From contig NZ_FPAU01000013.1 in assembly GCF_900116535.1 (NCBI RefSeq), positions 1 through 64,000 of the forward strand: a DNA stretch of 64,000 bases, given 5' to 3'. The DNA comes from Kosakonia arachidis (GTDB lineage Bacteria; Pseudomonadota; Gammaproteobacteria; Enterobacterales; Enterobacteriaceae). A program made the position numbers and the translations under genes. How positions within the stretch are numbered: the stretch's first letter is position 1; each line of letters begins with the position of its first letter. The notes under the pieces are model-generated. The model worked only from the letters and a program-made list of their open reading frames with translations. It made no database searches and was not told the origin of the DNA. Positions 1-8,636 of this stretch are shown one piece after another.

Positions 1-375
1 CACGGTGACGGTGACGGCGACGGTGCAGGGCGTGAGCGGATTCGAGAAGACGGTGGCGGTGACGGTGCAGGCGGGGGCTCCGGATGCGGCGCAGTCTGTC
101 CTGACGGCCGAGCCGGGCACCCTCAGTGCGGGAGAAACCTCGCGGCTGACGCTGACGCTGCGGGACCGGTTCGGCAACGCGGTGCCGGGGCAGACGGTGA
201 ACTTTGCCGCCTCCTCGGGCAGCCTGAGTGCGGTGAGCGATGGGGGTGACGGCAGCTACACGGCGGAGCTGACCGACAACAAACCCGGCACGGTGACGGT
301 GACGGCGACGGTGCAGGGCGTGAGCGGATTCGAGAAGACAGTGGCGGTGACGGTGCAGGCGGGGGTCCCGGATGC
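1..375 (+). repeat. Near-identical direct DNA repeats in the Ig-repeat gene
   Basis: The stretch at about 1-85 (ACGGTGACGGTGACGG onward, through the 'GVSGF' codons) recurs almost base for base at about 289-373, one Ig module later. Further partial copies occur at about 405-620 and 1296-1500 ('GNGLDGK' module). Such recent repeats can expand or contract by recombination and so change stalk length. Confidence 0.75.
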
Positions 376-2440
376 GGCGCAGTCCGGCCTGACGGCAGAG
401 CCTGACAGTATCACCGCGGGCGGACGTACTGAGGTGATACTGACGCTGCGGGACAGCATGGGGAACGGGCTGGACGGGAAAAAGGTGATATTCACGCCCA
501 GCGCCGGCATCCTGAGTTCTGTGACCCCTGCAGGGGACGGAGTCTACACAGCCGAACTGACCGGCACGACGGCAGGCACAACAACAGTGACCGCCCGGGT
601 GGAGGAGTATCCGGATTTTGTGAAACAGGTTGAGGTTACGGTGCGACCGGGCCATATTTTTTCCGAAAAAACAGAATTGACGGCCATACCGGATCTCGTC
701 ACCGTGGGGGAAAAATCCACCCTGACAATGACGTTAAGGGATTACTACAGCAATGGGCTGCCGGGGGAAAAGGTAGAATTTACAACGAGTCATGGCACCC
801 TGAGTGGCGTTACCGACAAGGGGGATGGGACTTACGTGGCTACCCTGACCACTACTTCCGCATACATAGCGAAAGTCACTGCGAGCGTGAGTGTGGAGTC
901 AGGCGCATGGATCAGAAAGACGACGACAGTGACTTTCAAGGCGGGCGCCCCGGACACGGACAGGTCTGAACTGACGGCCAAGCCGGACATCATCACCGTA
1001 AGCAGCAGATCAGTCCTGACACTCAGTCTCGATGACCGTTATCACAATTCGGTGCCGGGGCAGACGGTAGAGTTTTCAACTGATGCGGGCACCTTGGGTT
1101 CCGTCAACGAGACGGGACATGGTGTCTACACTGTTGTGCTGACCGGCACGACGATCGGCCTAGCGACGGTGACCGCACGTGTGAAAGAGTATCCGGATTT
1201 TGAGAAACAGGTTGAGGTGACGGTTCAGGCGGGGGGCCCGGATGCGGCGCAGTCTGTCCTGACGGCCGAGCCGGGCACCATCAGTGCGGGGGAAAACTCG
1301 CGGCTGACACTGACGCTGCGGGACAGCATGGGGAACGGGCTGGACGGAAAAACGGTGATATTCACGCCCAGCGCCGGTATCCTGAGTGCTGTGACCCCTG
1401 CGGGGGGCGGAGTCTACACAGCTGAACTTACCGGCACGACGGCCGGCACGACGACGGTGACCGCCCGGGTGGAGGAGTATCCGGATTTTAAGAAACAGGT
1501 AACGGTGGTGGTTGAGACAGGCAGTCCATCAAAAAACTCAACTGTTAAAGTAAGTAAGCAAACCTACATAATAGGTGAGGAAGATGTTTATGCAACGATA
1601 CACCTGACTGATAAGGGTGGTAATCCTCTAAGTGATAAGCTTAATTGGCTACAATCGCCAAACGTATTTCACCTGCCAGGTACTGACAACCAAGTATGGA
1701 AAGAAGAGGCCACGAAAGGGAACTATGTTGTAAGAGGTATAATCAAAACTACGGGGCTATATGTGGCTGAACTCAATACAGAAGATGGAGTAAGCGTTTC
1801 TGCGCCATATATTCTGGATTATAGTAAAGTCGCTGATATGAGTATTGATGTTGATAAAGATAAATATATTGTCGGAAACGATTTGTATGTAAGGTTATAT
1901 TTACGAGATGCTTGGTTAAATCCAGTCTCCGAAGGAGAAGGGCTTTCTTTTATTAACAGTACTCGCACGAGAATTCGTATTCCTGGGGTATCTGAACAAG
2001 CTGACGTAAAATGGAGCTTAGATGAACCTGGAGTATTTATTAGCAAATGGAAGGCTACTTCTCCTGGAGAGCGCTATAAGGCGACCTTAGAAAGCTACGA
2101 TGAGAATTATGATTACGATAACGGGTGGATTAAACACGAATCCAGAAATTACAAGATCACCGTTCCTGATGCGGCTCGCTCGGCGCTTGGTGCCAGTCCG
2201 CAAGTGATGGAGTTAGGTGCGACTATAACACTGACTCTTCATCTCAGGGACAGCGACGGCGATTATGTGACTGGGCAGACGGTAAAATTTATAGCCTCTG
2301 CCAACGTAATTAACGCTGAAGAGAGTAAGGGTATATACACAGCAACTATGACCCCTACTTCTTCCGGCAAAGATTTAGTGACGGCGAAGGTGGATGGTTT
2401 TCCCGAGTTTGTGAAAACGGTAACGATAACTGTTTGGTAG
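2..2440 (+). CDS. Invasin/intimin-like Ig-repeat surface protein, C-terminal part (5' end outside window)
   Basis: The frame is open from the first bases of the window, so this is the C-terminal part of a longer protein, at least 811 residues. It is a string of bacterial Ig-like (Big_1/invasin-type) domains of about 90-100 residues. Each starts near a 'LTAEP' strand followed by 'LTLRD..GN', and ends in 'VTVTATV..' and 'VTVQAG'. Roughly five such repeats fill residues 1-505. Three more divergent domains follow, at about 510-605, 610-720 and 725-811. The first half is GC-rich with near-identical DNA repeats; from about base 1530 the sequence becomes AT-rich. In known family members an N-terminal outer-membrane beta-barrel exports the Ig stalk to the cell surface; the barrel is not in this window. 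I see no C-type-lectin tip, and the protein ends directly after the last Ig domain. An adhesin role is inferred from the family. Confidence 0.85.
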   Translation, partial: TVTVTATVQGVSGFEKTVAVTVQAGAPDAAQSVLTAEPGTLSAGETSRLTLTLRDRFGNAVPGQTVNFAASSGSLSAVSDGGDGSYTAELTDNKPGTVTVTATVQGVSGFEKTVAVTVQAGVPDAAQSGLTAEPDSITAGGRTEVILTLRDSMGNGLDGKKVIFTPSAGILSSVTPAGDGVYTAELTGTTAGTTTVTARVEEYPDFVKQVEVTVRPGHIFSEKTELTAIPDLVTVGEKSTLTMTLRDYYSNGLPGEKVEFTTSHGTLSGVTDKGDGTYVATLTTTSAYIAKVTASVSVESGAWIRKTTTVTFKAGAPDTDRSELTAKPDIITVSSRSVLTLSLDDRYHNSVPGQTVEFSTDAGTLGSVNETGHGVYTVVLTGTTIGLATVTARVKEYPDFEKQVEVTVQAGGPDAAQSVLTAEPGTISAGENSRLTLTLRDSMGNGLDGKTVIFTPSAGILSAVTPAGGGVYTAELTGTTAGTTTVTARVEEYPDFKKQVTVVVETGSPSKNSTVKVSKQTYIIGEEDVYATIHLTDKGGNPLSDKLNWLQSPNVFHLPGTDNQVWKEEATKGNYVVRGIIKTTGLYVAELNTEDGVSVSAPYILDYSKVADMSIDVDKDKYIVGNDLYVRLYLRDAWLNPVSEGEGLSFINSTRTRIRIPGVSEQADVKWSLDEPGVFISKWKATSPGERYKATLESYDENYDYDNGWIKHESRNYKITVPDAARSALGASPQVMELGATITLTLHLRDSDGDYVTGQTVKFIASANVINAEESKGIYTATMTPTSSGKDLVTAKVDGFPEFVKTVTITVW

Positions 2441-2530
2441 AAAATCGAGAGGTAATACAATTTCATGCGGGGCATATAAGATGTTAATCTTTCACCTGCA
2501 ACAAAGATGATTTCTGTGTCAGGGCTACCA

Positions 2531-2566
2531 AGTCCCCCGGAATAAAATAGTATGATTCCGGGGGCT
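2531..2566 (+). terminator. Hairpin after the invasin-like gene
   Basis: CCCCCGGAAT (2534-2543) pairs perfectly with ATTCCGGGGG (2555-2564) across an 11-base loop. It lies about 90 bases after the stop codon. There is no strong T-run, so it may be a weak terminator or an mRNA 3'-end stabiliser. Confidence 0.5.
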
Positions 2567-2879
2567 TAATCCATTACTAATAGTATAAGTATAACTCCAG
2601 ACTGAATACGCAACAGTCAGTGCGAGACCGCCAGCGGTTGTTGTCTCATTCGAGATGAGTAAGCACTTCTATTTTGATTATTTACTGGCTGGAAAAACAT
2701 TATCAATGTATGTATTTACAGGAATAATTCGTCATAGGCATTATGATATCGTTAACCTTTACGCTCAAGTAGCCATGCATGGTGCTGATGTTTAAGTAAG
2801 AGCTTGTAATCTTCTGCACAGGGTCGGACTGAGCAAGGAATGTTTCTGTCGTTTACGCCAGTATAACTCCATATGTCTC

Positions 2880-3231
2880 ATCTTCAGCATATCAGGCGCT
2901 CAGGTCACGCGTATCTTGGGCAGGATTGCATTATTTTGTAGCTATCCGGCAACAATAAGAACGGATCAAGGCTCTGAGTTTATCTCCCGGACTCTGAGCC
3001 GATGCGCCTTCGCGCATGGTATGGAGCTTCAGCCAGGCAAGCCGACACAGAACGGTTTTATCGAAAGCTTTAATAGCCGCTTTCGGTATGATTGTCTGAA
3101 TGAGCACTGATTCTGCAATATCGTTCATGGCAGGGAAATAGTTAATGACTGGCGACAGGACTATAACGAATGCCGGCTTCACTCATCACTGTATTATCTG
3201 TCCTCTGCTGAATTTGCAACAGGCTGGTGAA
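2880..3231 (+). pseudogene. IS3-family transposase OrfB remnant
   Basis: Translation shows the C-terminal part of an IS3-family (IS407-like) DDE transposase. 'TIRTDQGSEFISR' carries the second catalytic Asp, and 'PGKPTQNGFIESFNSRFR' the motif around the catalytic Glu. An in-frame stop after 'CLNEH' (3110) is followed by more recognisable transposase sequence in another frame ('YNECRLHSSL'). No terminal repeats or orfA are visible, so it is dead debris. The interval 2567-2880 shows nothing I recognise. Confidence 0.75.
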
Positions 3232-3315
3232 ACGGAAATATTGAAGGTAAAAAAGAAGTTACTAACTGATTTTTTTATCTAATTCTGTGGAACGGTCAGT
3301 TAAACAATATGATGC

Positions 3316-3405
3316 TTTTACTCACCTGAAGTTATGTTTCCCGATGGAACATTCCTGACAGAGTCAGATACACAAGCATGGAGGCACCTTGCTTATGGTA
3401 CATAA
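3316..3405 (+). pseudogene. Scrap of a second StcE/TagA-like gene
   Basis: A short frame reads 'SPEVMFPDGTFLTESD....W' and then stops at 3403-3405. This matches the 'LPEVMLPDGSFLTDKD...GGW' segment just before the zinc site of the M66-like protein encoded at 11184-13505. About 25 residues remain, sandwiched between an IS remnant and the decarboxylase gene. I infer a relic of a duplicated or rearranged stcE-like gene. The alternative is chance similarity, which the shared order of residues makes less likely. Confidence 0.5.
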
Positions 3406-3481
3406 CTAGCTATTTTATATTGTCTTATCGATATGAATAAAGCTATTAAAGGCGGCATTACCTATATCAAGGAATTCCTGG

Positions 3482-5191
3482 ATGAAAATAAATGCAAACA
3501 AGTTAAGGAGACATATTGTGAGAAAATTTTGCCATACTTCTGGGGACTCAGAGCGTCTCCAGGCACTGATGGAGTATACTCAACATCTGAATGACTATAT
3601 TCTGTCTGAAGGCAAAAAATGGCAGGCAAACTTACCGGAACTCCAATTTTTATCAGGTACTCGTACCGATCTTGGGCCTAAATTCCCAGCCAGATATTAC
3701 TCTTATCTTGATGAGCTTGATAAAGGTGAAGATTATGAGCCCGTCGATGATAAGGAAATATTACAGGAAGTGGCTCGTTTCTTTCGTGGTTCGCTACGTT
3801 CCGGATCCCCAAACGCATTGTTCAATATGCTACCTGAAGCAAGTATCGAAGCAACAGCCGCTGCATGGCTTGTAACAACCTATAACCCAAATATGCTGAT
3901 GGATTTTTTCGGCGGGGAAGCTCTCCTTATTGAACAGCAGGTTTGCCGATATATTGGGAAATGGGCTGGCTGGCCTCAATCTATGGGAATAGCATGTAAT
4001 GGTGGTAAATTCACGCTGTTGTATGCCATCAGGCTGGCTATCAGTCGGATGGAACCGGAGTCGGCTAAGACCGGATTACCGAGGGATCTGGTTATTCTCT
4101 GCAGTGAGGGCGCGCATTACTGTGTGGAGCATGCAGCGAGCCTACTGGGATTGGGAGCCGATAACTGTCTGCGGGTTGCAGGCACAAAGGATGGTGTGAT
4201 GGACCCAAATGAACTGCAGCGTGTACTTGATGAACAACATCTGAACGGACGAAGGATCGCTGCGGTTATTTGTTCTGGTGGAACCACAATCAATTTTAAT
4301 TGTGAAGACACTTGCAAAATCCTTCAGTCTATCAATGATTTCTCAATCAGGCATTCCCTTAGACAGCGACCCTACCTTCATCTTGACAGTGTTATCGGCT
4401 GGATCTATCTCAGCACCCTCAACATGGATTCTGAGAGCATATTTGCACATTTTTCTGAACCCGAAACTCGAAAACGTATTGCTGAAGTACAACGACGCTT
4501 GGAAGGAATTTCCGGATTTGATTCTATGGGGGTGGATTTTCACAAGAATGGTCTGTGTCCTTATGCCAGCAGTTTTTTCATCGCCAGTGATCGTCGTTTT
4601 ATGGACGAGTTAGGCGATGGCAATTACAAATATTGCGACAAGGATTTTCACTATGGCCAGTTCAGAACTTATCGCTATACTTTTGAAAACTCCAGGCCCG
4701 GCCAAGGAATCCTGGCCGCTTGGGTGAACCTGCGCCGTTTAGGACGCCGTGGCTATGCTGACTATCTTGCCCTGCTGCATAGAGCGCGTAATTCTGTTAG
4801 CGATGCTCTGGCTCGTCATAGCTTCTTCCGTGTACTTAACGAGAGCAGTCTGGGTTGGGAAGTCGTCTTTGCTATTTTATTCGCTCCTGACATTATCTCG
4901 CTATCTCAATCACATGAGGAGCTGGCGATGAGCTTTATGCAGGAATGTTGGGAAAGAGTGAATGCCGGTTATAACCTACCCTTATTTAGTATAGTTCCTG
5001 GCTATCGTATAAACAACGATCCTGAGAATATCATAACGGCATTCTTGGTTTACCCAATGAGACAATATAGCGATGAGGAGTGGGATGATATTGTGAAACT
5101 CATTGCTGCACAGGTCAACGATTTTCAGGATCGTTTGAGATCGCAACAGCTTTCAATAGAAAGAATTCAAATTGATAGGCCTGTTCGCTAA
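3482..5191 (+). CDS. PLP-dependent group II decarboxylase family protein
   Basis: 569 residues with the layout of pyridoxal-dependent (group II) amino-acid decarboxylases. 'EGAHYCVEHAA' carries a His (about 212) in the position that stacks on the cofactor ring. 'PYLHLDSVIGW' carries the Asp (about 302) expected to bind the pyridine nitrogen. 'GVDFHKNG' carries the Schiff-base Lys (about 355). The family decarboxylates amino acids such as glutamate, aspartate or aromatic residues; the substrate here cannot be told. The commonly conserved 'HVDAA' appears as 'HLDSV', so it is a divergent member. AAGGAA lies about 9 bases before the ATG. It stands alone between an IS/stcE scrap and a 640-base gap, is AT-rich, and looks like acquired cargo. 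No transporter is adjacent. Confidence 0.8.
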   Translation: MKINANKLRRHIVRKFCHTSGDSERLQALMEYTQHLNDYILSEGKKWQANLPELQFLSGTRTDLGPKFPARYYSYLDELDKGEDYEPVDDKEILQEVARFFRGSLRSGSPNALFNMLPEASIEATAAAWLVTTYNPNMLMDFFGGEALLIEQQVCRYIGKWAGWPQSMGIACNGGKFTLLYAIRLAISRMEPESAKTGLPRDLVILCSEGAHYCVEHAASLLGLGADNCLRVAGTKDGVMDPNELQRVLDEQHLNGRRIAAVICSGGTTINFNCEDTCKILQSINDFSIRHSLRQRPYLHLDSVIGWIYLSTLNMDSESIFAHFSEPETRKRIAEVQRRLEGISGFDSMGVDFHKNGLCPYASSFFIASDRRFMDELGDGNYKYCDKDFHYGQFRTYRYTFENSRPGQGILAAWVNLRRLGRRGYADYLALLHRARNSVSDALARHSFFRVLNESSLGWEVVFAILFAPDIISLSQSHEELAMSFMQECWERVNAGYNLPLFSIVPGYRINNDPENIITAFLVYPMRQYSDEEWDDIVKLIAAQVNDFQDRLRSQQLSIERIQIDRPVR

Positions 5192-5263
5192 GCCGGGCGA
5201 TCACATATCTGTCTATAATATTATATTTCTAATGAAGGATAATGTCGAAAAAGCGTGAGATCT

Positions 5264-5362
5264 ATGAACAGTGCAATTAGTGAGTTAATTGATAGTGATG
5301 AGGATTTTTCTACGACAAAGGGAGGGCACACTAATCGTATGAGATCAAAGTCCGACGCCTAA
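5264..5362 (+). CDS. Possible 32-residue acidic peptide ORF
   Basis: A short frame downstream of the decarboxylase encodes 32 residues. The N-terminal half is acidic ('SELIDSDEDF'), followed by 'TKGG' and a basic tail. The acidic leader plus Gly-Gly resembles precursor peptides of small exported or modified products. However, the ribosome-binding site is poor and no maturation or export gene lies beside it. The rest of 5192-5835 is AT-rich with no gene I can support. Confidence 0.2.
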   Translation: MNSAISELIDSDEDFSTTKGGHTNRMRSKSDA

Positions 5363-5835
5363 AATCAGAGAGTTGGTTAAATATGCATCGTAATTGTGGT
5401 GTACTTATGGTCACTTATGAGGCAATCATGTCAATTACAACCCCGTACAAGAAGGGGGGATAGTCTTGATCAAAGCGGGATATTATTGGAAATAGAAAGA
5501 AATATCGGGAATTAATTAATGTGTCAGCATAGCTGAGCATTGAGTAAATTTTTTCCTGATAAGATCTTTAAGGATTTTTGAAAAAAAAGTCTTAATTATG
5601 AATTGGGGATTGATTAAAAAAAACGAAGTCTACATTTATAGTTTGACGCTATCTTTTTTTAGATGTAAAGAATATAAAATTAATGTCAGCGAATCTATTT
5701 ATTGTGTATTCTTTCAGTGGTTTTGAATTAATGAGTTGCAAAAAGTTAATTTTTTGAATATAAAATAAAAGATGGCGAGATAGGTGCCTATTATTTCAGT
5801 GAAAAAACAAAAAGTTCTGAAGGGACACATTAGTA

Positions 5836-6174
5836 ATGAAGGAAAGTGGATTAGGCAGAGATTTTGTTTGCGGGGGGGAAGTATATACAAGCGTCACCAC
5901 CAAGACCACACATCAAATAGTTAGGAGCAAAGAAAGTATCATGGAAGAAATAATTTTTATATCAAAGGGGTTTCTTATTGGAAGGCCGATGAAGATTTTA
6001 AATGGTAAAATTTTAATAAGTCTTGAAAACAAAACAAATGTAATACTTGATACTTTGCGCCCGGTAAAAATAAATGTCGTAGACAGGAGTAAGTTATTTT
6101 TTATTGATTATAACCTTGCTATTAGGGAGGAAAAATTATCAATGATTTTGCACAAAATAGAGAGGTTGGATTAA
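5836..6174 (+). CDS. Hypothetical small protein
   Basis: Up to 112 residues; not recognised. GAAGGGA lies upstream of the first ATG, but an internal ATG at 5941 ('MEEIIFISKG') would give a tidier 77-residue protein. The interval between the two starts holds a run of seven G (5872-5878) that would have to be read through from the upstream start. The body is rich in Ile, Lys and Leu with no signal peptide or membrane segment. It stands alone and is AT-rich. Confidence 0.4.
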   Translation: MKESGLGRDFVCGGEVYTSVTTKTTHQIVRSKESIMEEIIFISKGFLIGRPMKILNGKILISLENKTNVILDTLRPVKINVVDRSKLFFIDYNLAIREEKLSMILHKIERLD

Positions 6175-6206
6175 AATACTGGTAATACATACTTCGTCCA
6201 GAGTTG

Positions 6207-6707
6207 CTAATTAAAAGATTCAGGAAATGGTGTTATGCTGTATGTGCCTGATTTAAATACTTTATTGCATAAGTGTATTGTCACTCTGTAGTTTTCACCG
6301 ATTTTTTCTGCAACCCGGTCCGTAAAATAAATTCCGTCATTATATTCAGACCACTTACTTATATTATAAGTTACAGTTCCAGGTATGGTGACAATATTCT
6401 TTTTCATTAATAAATCACTCATCCCTTTAACTGGATTTCCATGCGAATCCATTAAAGTGATTTGCACGATTATGCGATCGCCAATTATGTATTGAGTAGA
6501 AGATATTTTTATTTTTGTATGGAAAGATATTTCGCTTTTTCCTTTGGATGCGAAGTCATAGCAACCTCTTGATTTAGATTGATTGGCCTCAACGCATTTA
6601 ATGAAATTCAGATCAATGCATGAATAAGCCTCACTAACAGGTAAAAAAATAAATAAAAAAAGGCAGTTACGTATATATATTAACGATATTGAAGTAAAAC
6701 CCTTCAC
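6207..6707 (-). CDS. Secreted single Ig-like-domain protein related to the invasin C-terminus
   Basis: 166 residues. The N-terminus is hydrophobic and ends in 'LPVSEAYS', a plausible signal peptide; cysteines follow at 'YSCIDLNFIKC' and 'RGCYD'. Residues about 65-150 ('STQYIIGDRIIVQITLMD', 'GNPVKG', 'TIPGTV', 'GENYRVTIHL') match the Ig-like modules near the C-terminus of the large invasin-like protein ('KQTYIIGEEDVYATIHL', 'GNPLSD', 'LPGTD', 'GERYKATLES'). It is therefore a free-standing, probably secreted version of one such domain. It could be a decoy, partner or cap for the large adhesin, or a relic. The gene faces the opposite way from the adhesin. Confidence 0.65.
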   Translation of the reverse strand: MKGFTSISLIYIRNCLFLFIFLPVSEAYSCIDLNFIKCVEANQSKSRGCYDFASKGKSEISFHTKIKISSTQYIIGDRIIVQITLMDSHGNPVKGMSDLLMKKNIVTIPGTVTYNISKWSEYNDGIYFTDRVAEKIGENYRVTIHLCNKVFKSGTYSITPFPESFN

Positions 6708-6778
6708 AGTTATCCTTATAAGAGGACATTCCTCAAATGCTCTGTATAGTTATCTGTATGACATTAATAGAATCAAGT

Positions 6779-6994
6779 CTAATTTGAGAATTCGTTGGTT
6801 CTATGATTATTCCTCTCTAAATTGAGAATCTTTTCCTCCTGTTGATTAATCAATAGGATATATTCTTTTCTCTCCGCTGCTGGCAATGCACGACATATCA
6901 GTGAGTGTAATTTTTCAAGAACAGTTAGCGAAAAACAGTTTTCTACTCTTTTTTTAAACTCAGTTACATCAAAGGATTCTGATGGTGTGGACAT
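6779..6994 (-). CDS. Small protein with Hha/YmoA-like pattern (uncertain)
   Basis: 71 residues, charged and probably helical, no signal peptide. The spacing 'EFKKRVENC..LTVLEKL......L...E...' followed by 'LLINQQEEKILNLE' resembles Hha/YmoA nucleoid modulators ('YLMRLRRCQ..DTLERV...', '...ADHRLAEL'). These bind H-NS on AT-rich DNA. Identity is low and I offer this only as a candidate. A plasmid with much AT-rich cargo is a plausible place for such a gene. Confidence 0.35.
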   Translation of the reverse strand: MSTPSESFDVTEFKKRVENCFSLTVLEKLHSLICRALPAAERKEYILLINQQEEKILNLERNNHRTNEFSN

Positions 6995-7182
6995 TAATTA
7001 GGCCTCTATAAAAAAATATTGATGTTAAAGATTCTTTATGAACGACGAAAGCAGATTAATCCAATAAAATCTATGCGATATGTGGCCTTTTTACCTGAAT
7101 AACCACTGTTCCCATCTTGTTATTTTAAAAGGAGAAAATATTTTCCCTGTCAGGTATTAAGGTTTTTCTGTACCTTACTCAC

Positions 7183-7213
7183 AACATTATCCCCTGTTTC
7201 TGTGGATAATGTT
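7183..7213. other. Inverted repeat containing a perfect DnaA-box sequence
   Basis: AACATTATCC (7183-7192) and GGATAATGTT (7204-7213) are perfect 10-base arms. The right arm overlaps TGTGGATAA (7201-7209), the reverse complement of the DnaA box TTATCCACA. The surrounding 7000-7420 has no gene I can support. It may be a remnant replication element or chance. Confidence 0.35.
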
Positions 7214-7420
7214 TGCTATTGAAGAACAGGAATATAGTAAAATTGTGCTGATTTTACAATGCCTTAATGTGGGTTTATTAGAATGCCAAAAGTCAAAAAA
7301 GAGGGGGACTTGCATGCAAAAATGATAATACAGTCACAGGCGAACTTTAAAAAATGGCTTTCGAATAAAAATTTACTGAATTATGGTTTGCACAAAATCA
7401 TTCCTTTGTATTAAAGGATA

Positions 7421-7449
7421 AAAAAATGGGGAGGCTCCGACCCCTCCCC
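7421..7449 (-). terminator. Rho-independent terminator, minus strand
   Basis: Read on the minus strand, GGGGAGG pairs with CCTCCCC across an 8-base loop and is followed by A and seven T. It lies about 210 bases downstream of the small membrane-peptide ORF at 7660-7758 and could end its transcript. Confidence 0.65.
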
Positions 7450-7659
7450 TGTCCAGCAAGACAGCCAAGATTCAGCTTAAGTCATAATGATAACATATGA
7501 ATGAGAGAGTTATATCAAGTGATTTTTTTTAGGAGGATATTTTTTGTTTGTCTCAATCACGTTTTTCATAATACGTACATATATGGCTACAGATCATTAC
7601 TCGCGTTACCATTGTTAAACCATGAAACAATGTCTCCTGCTAACATAATTTACTAAAAA

Positions 7660-7758
7660 TTAATCACCATCACCATCACCATCATCGAGCATTGCAATTA
7701 CTGTTAAAACAACAATAAAAATAGTAAGACACACAAGGCATAAAATAATATAATCCAT
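7660..7758 (-). CDS. 32-residue single-pass membrane peptide with Asp-Gly tail
   Basis: AAGGAA sits 6 bases before the ATG. The peptide begins 'MDYIILCLVCLTIFIVV' and forms one hydrophobic helix of about 20 residues. It then ends in the acidic repeat tail 'DDGDGDGD', encoded by the (GATGGT)n run seen as CACCAT repeats on the plus strand. A strong minus-strand terminator lies about 210 bases downstream, leaving a long 3' untranslated region. Size and topology resemble type I toxins or small membrane modulators. No family is recognised. Confidence 0.5.
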   Translation of the reverse strand: MDYIILCLVCLTIFIVVLTVIAMLDDGDGDGD

Positions 7759-8017
7759 TCAATTTCCTTTGTTGAGTGGGCAATGTTTGTGAAGTGATGT
7801 TTTCCTTACGTAAAATAAATAAACATCATTTACTAACCTCTGACCAGTATTCTGCTATAAAATGAGTCTGCGGATATGATTTTGAGATTTTAATATTATT
7901 AATTCTTAATTAACGAAAATATAAGTTCCTGAGATACCCTCGGCACATATAAGTGAATCGCCACGGGTTTAACAGACACCTGAGAGTCATTTAAGATGAC
8001 TGAAAAGAGAGGTGCCC

Positions 8018-8296
8018 ATGAGCGGTAAACGTTATCCCGAAGAGTTCAAAATTGAAGCGGTTAAACAGGTCGTTGATCGTGGTCATTCCATCGCAAGCGT
8101 CGCCACCCGGCTTGATATCACCACACACAGTCTCTATGCCTGGGTAAAACAGTACGGTCCTGATTCATCAGCTACTAAAACGCAGTCTGATGCCCAGTCT
8201 GAGATCCGGCGGCTTCAGAAAGAGCTGAAGCGGGTTACCGACGAGAGAGACATACTAAAAAAAGCCGCTGCGTATTTCGCAAAACTGTCCGACTGA
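8018..8296 (+). CDS. IS3-family OrfA
   Basis: 92 residues from the ATG at 8018, which follows AGAGAGGTG; an in-frame GTG lies 6 bases earlier. The N-terminal helix-turn-helix ('YPEEFKIEAVKQVVDRGHSIASVATRL') and a C-terminal leucine-zipper-like stretch ('EIRRLQKELKRVTDERDILKKAA') are typical OrfA features. These bind IS ends and allow multimerisation. OrfB is truncated, so the element cannot move by itself. Confidence 0.85.
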   Translation: MSGKRYPEEFKIEAVKQVVDRGHSIASVATRLDITTHSLYAWVKQYGPDSSATKTQSDAQSEIRRLQKELKRVTDERDILKKAAAYFAKLSD

Positions 8297-8455
8297 GGTA
8301 CGTCTTTATCCGCGGCAACAGCCGTTGCTGGTCTGTTCGTGTGCTCTGTCGGGATCTGGACGTCCATCCGAGTGGATGTTATGTCTGGCTTCAGCAGCCA
8401 CATTCCCTGCATCTCTAGGCAGACCAGATGCTGACCGGGCAGATCAAACAGTCTA
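8297..8455 (+). pseudogene. IS3-family OrfB N-terminal remnant
   Basis: The translation resembles the first 50 or so residues of OrfB ('DVHPSGCYVWLQQP'), then hits a stop at 'HSLHL*' and loses similarity near 8455. The catalytic DDE region is absent. Confidence 0.6.
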
Positions 8456-8636
8456 CGTAACGTGGAGAATAATCCCGGAGCGATATTTTTATTGCCTCGA
8501 AATATTTAATAACTGTAAGCGTTGCAATGGCGAGGACACTAAGGTGTCACAGATAAAATATGGAGAATAAAATTTTAAAGGCACTGGTGTAAAATAATAG
8601 AGAAAACATTGTAACAGCCATGATTCGATTTTATAT

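Larger units (their letters stand above)
7954..8455 (+). mobile_element. 5' fragment of an IS3-family element
   Basis: It begins with TGAATCGCCACGG, the same terminal sequence found at 60093 and, inverted, ending at 29497. An intact orfA is followed by the decayed N-terminal part of orfB; recognisable IS sequence ends near 8455. The distal half and right end are missing here. Confidence 0.7.
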
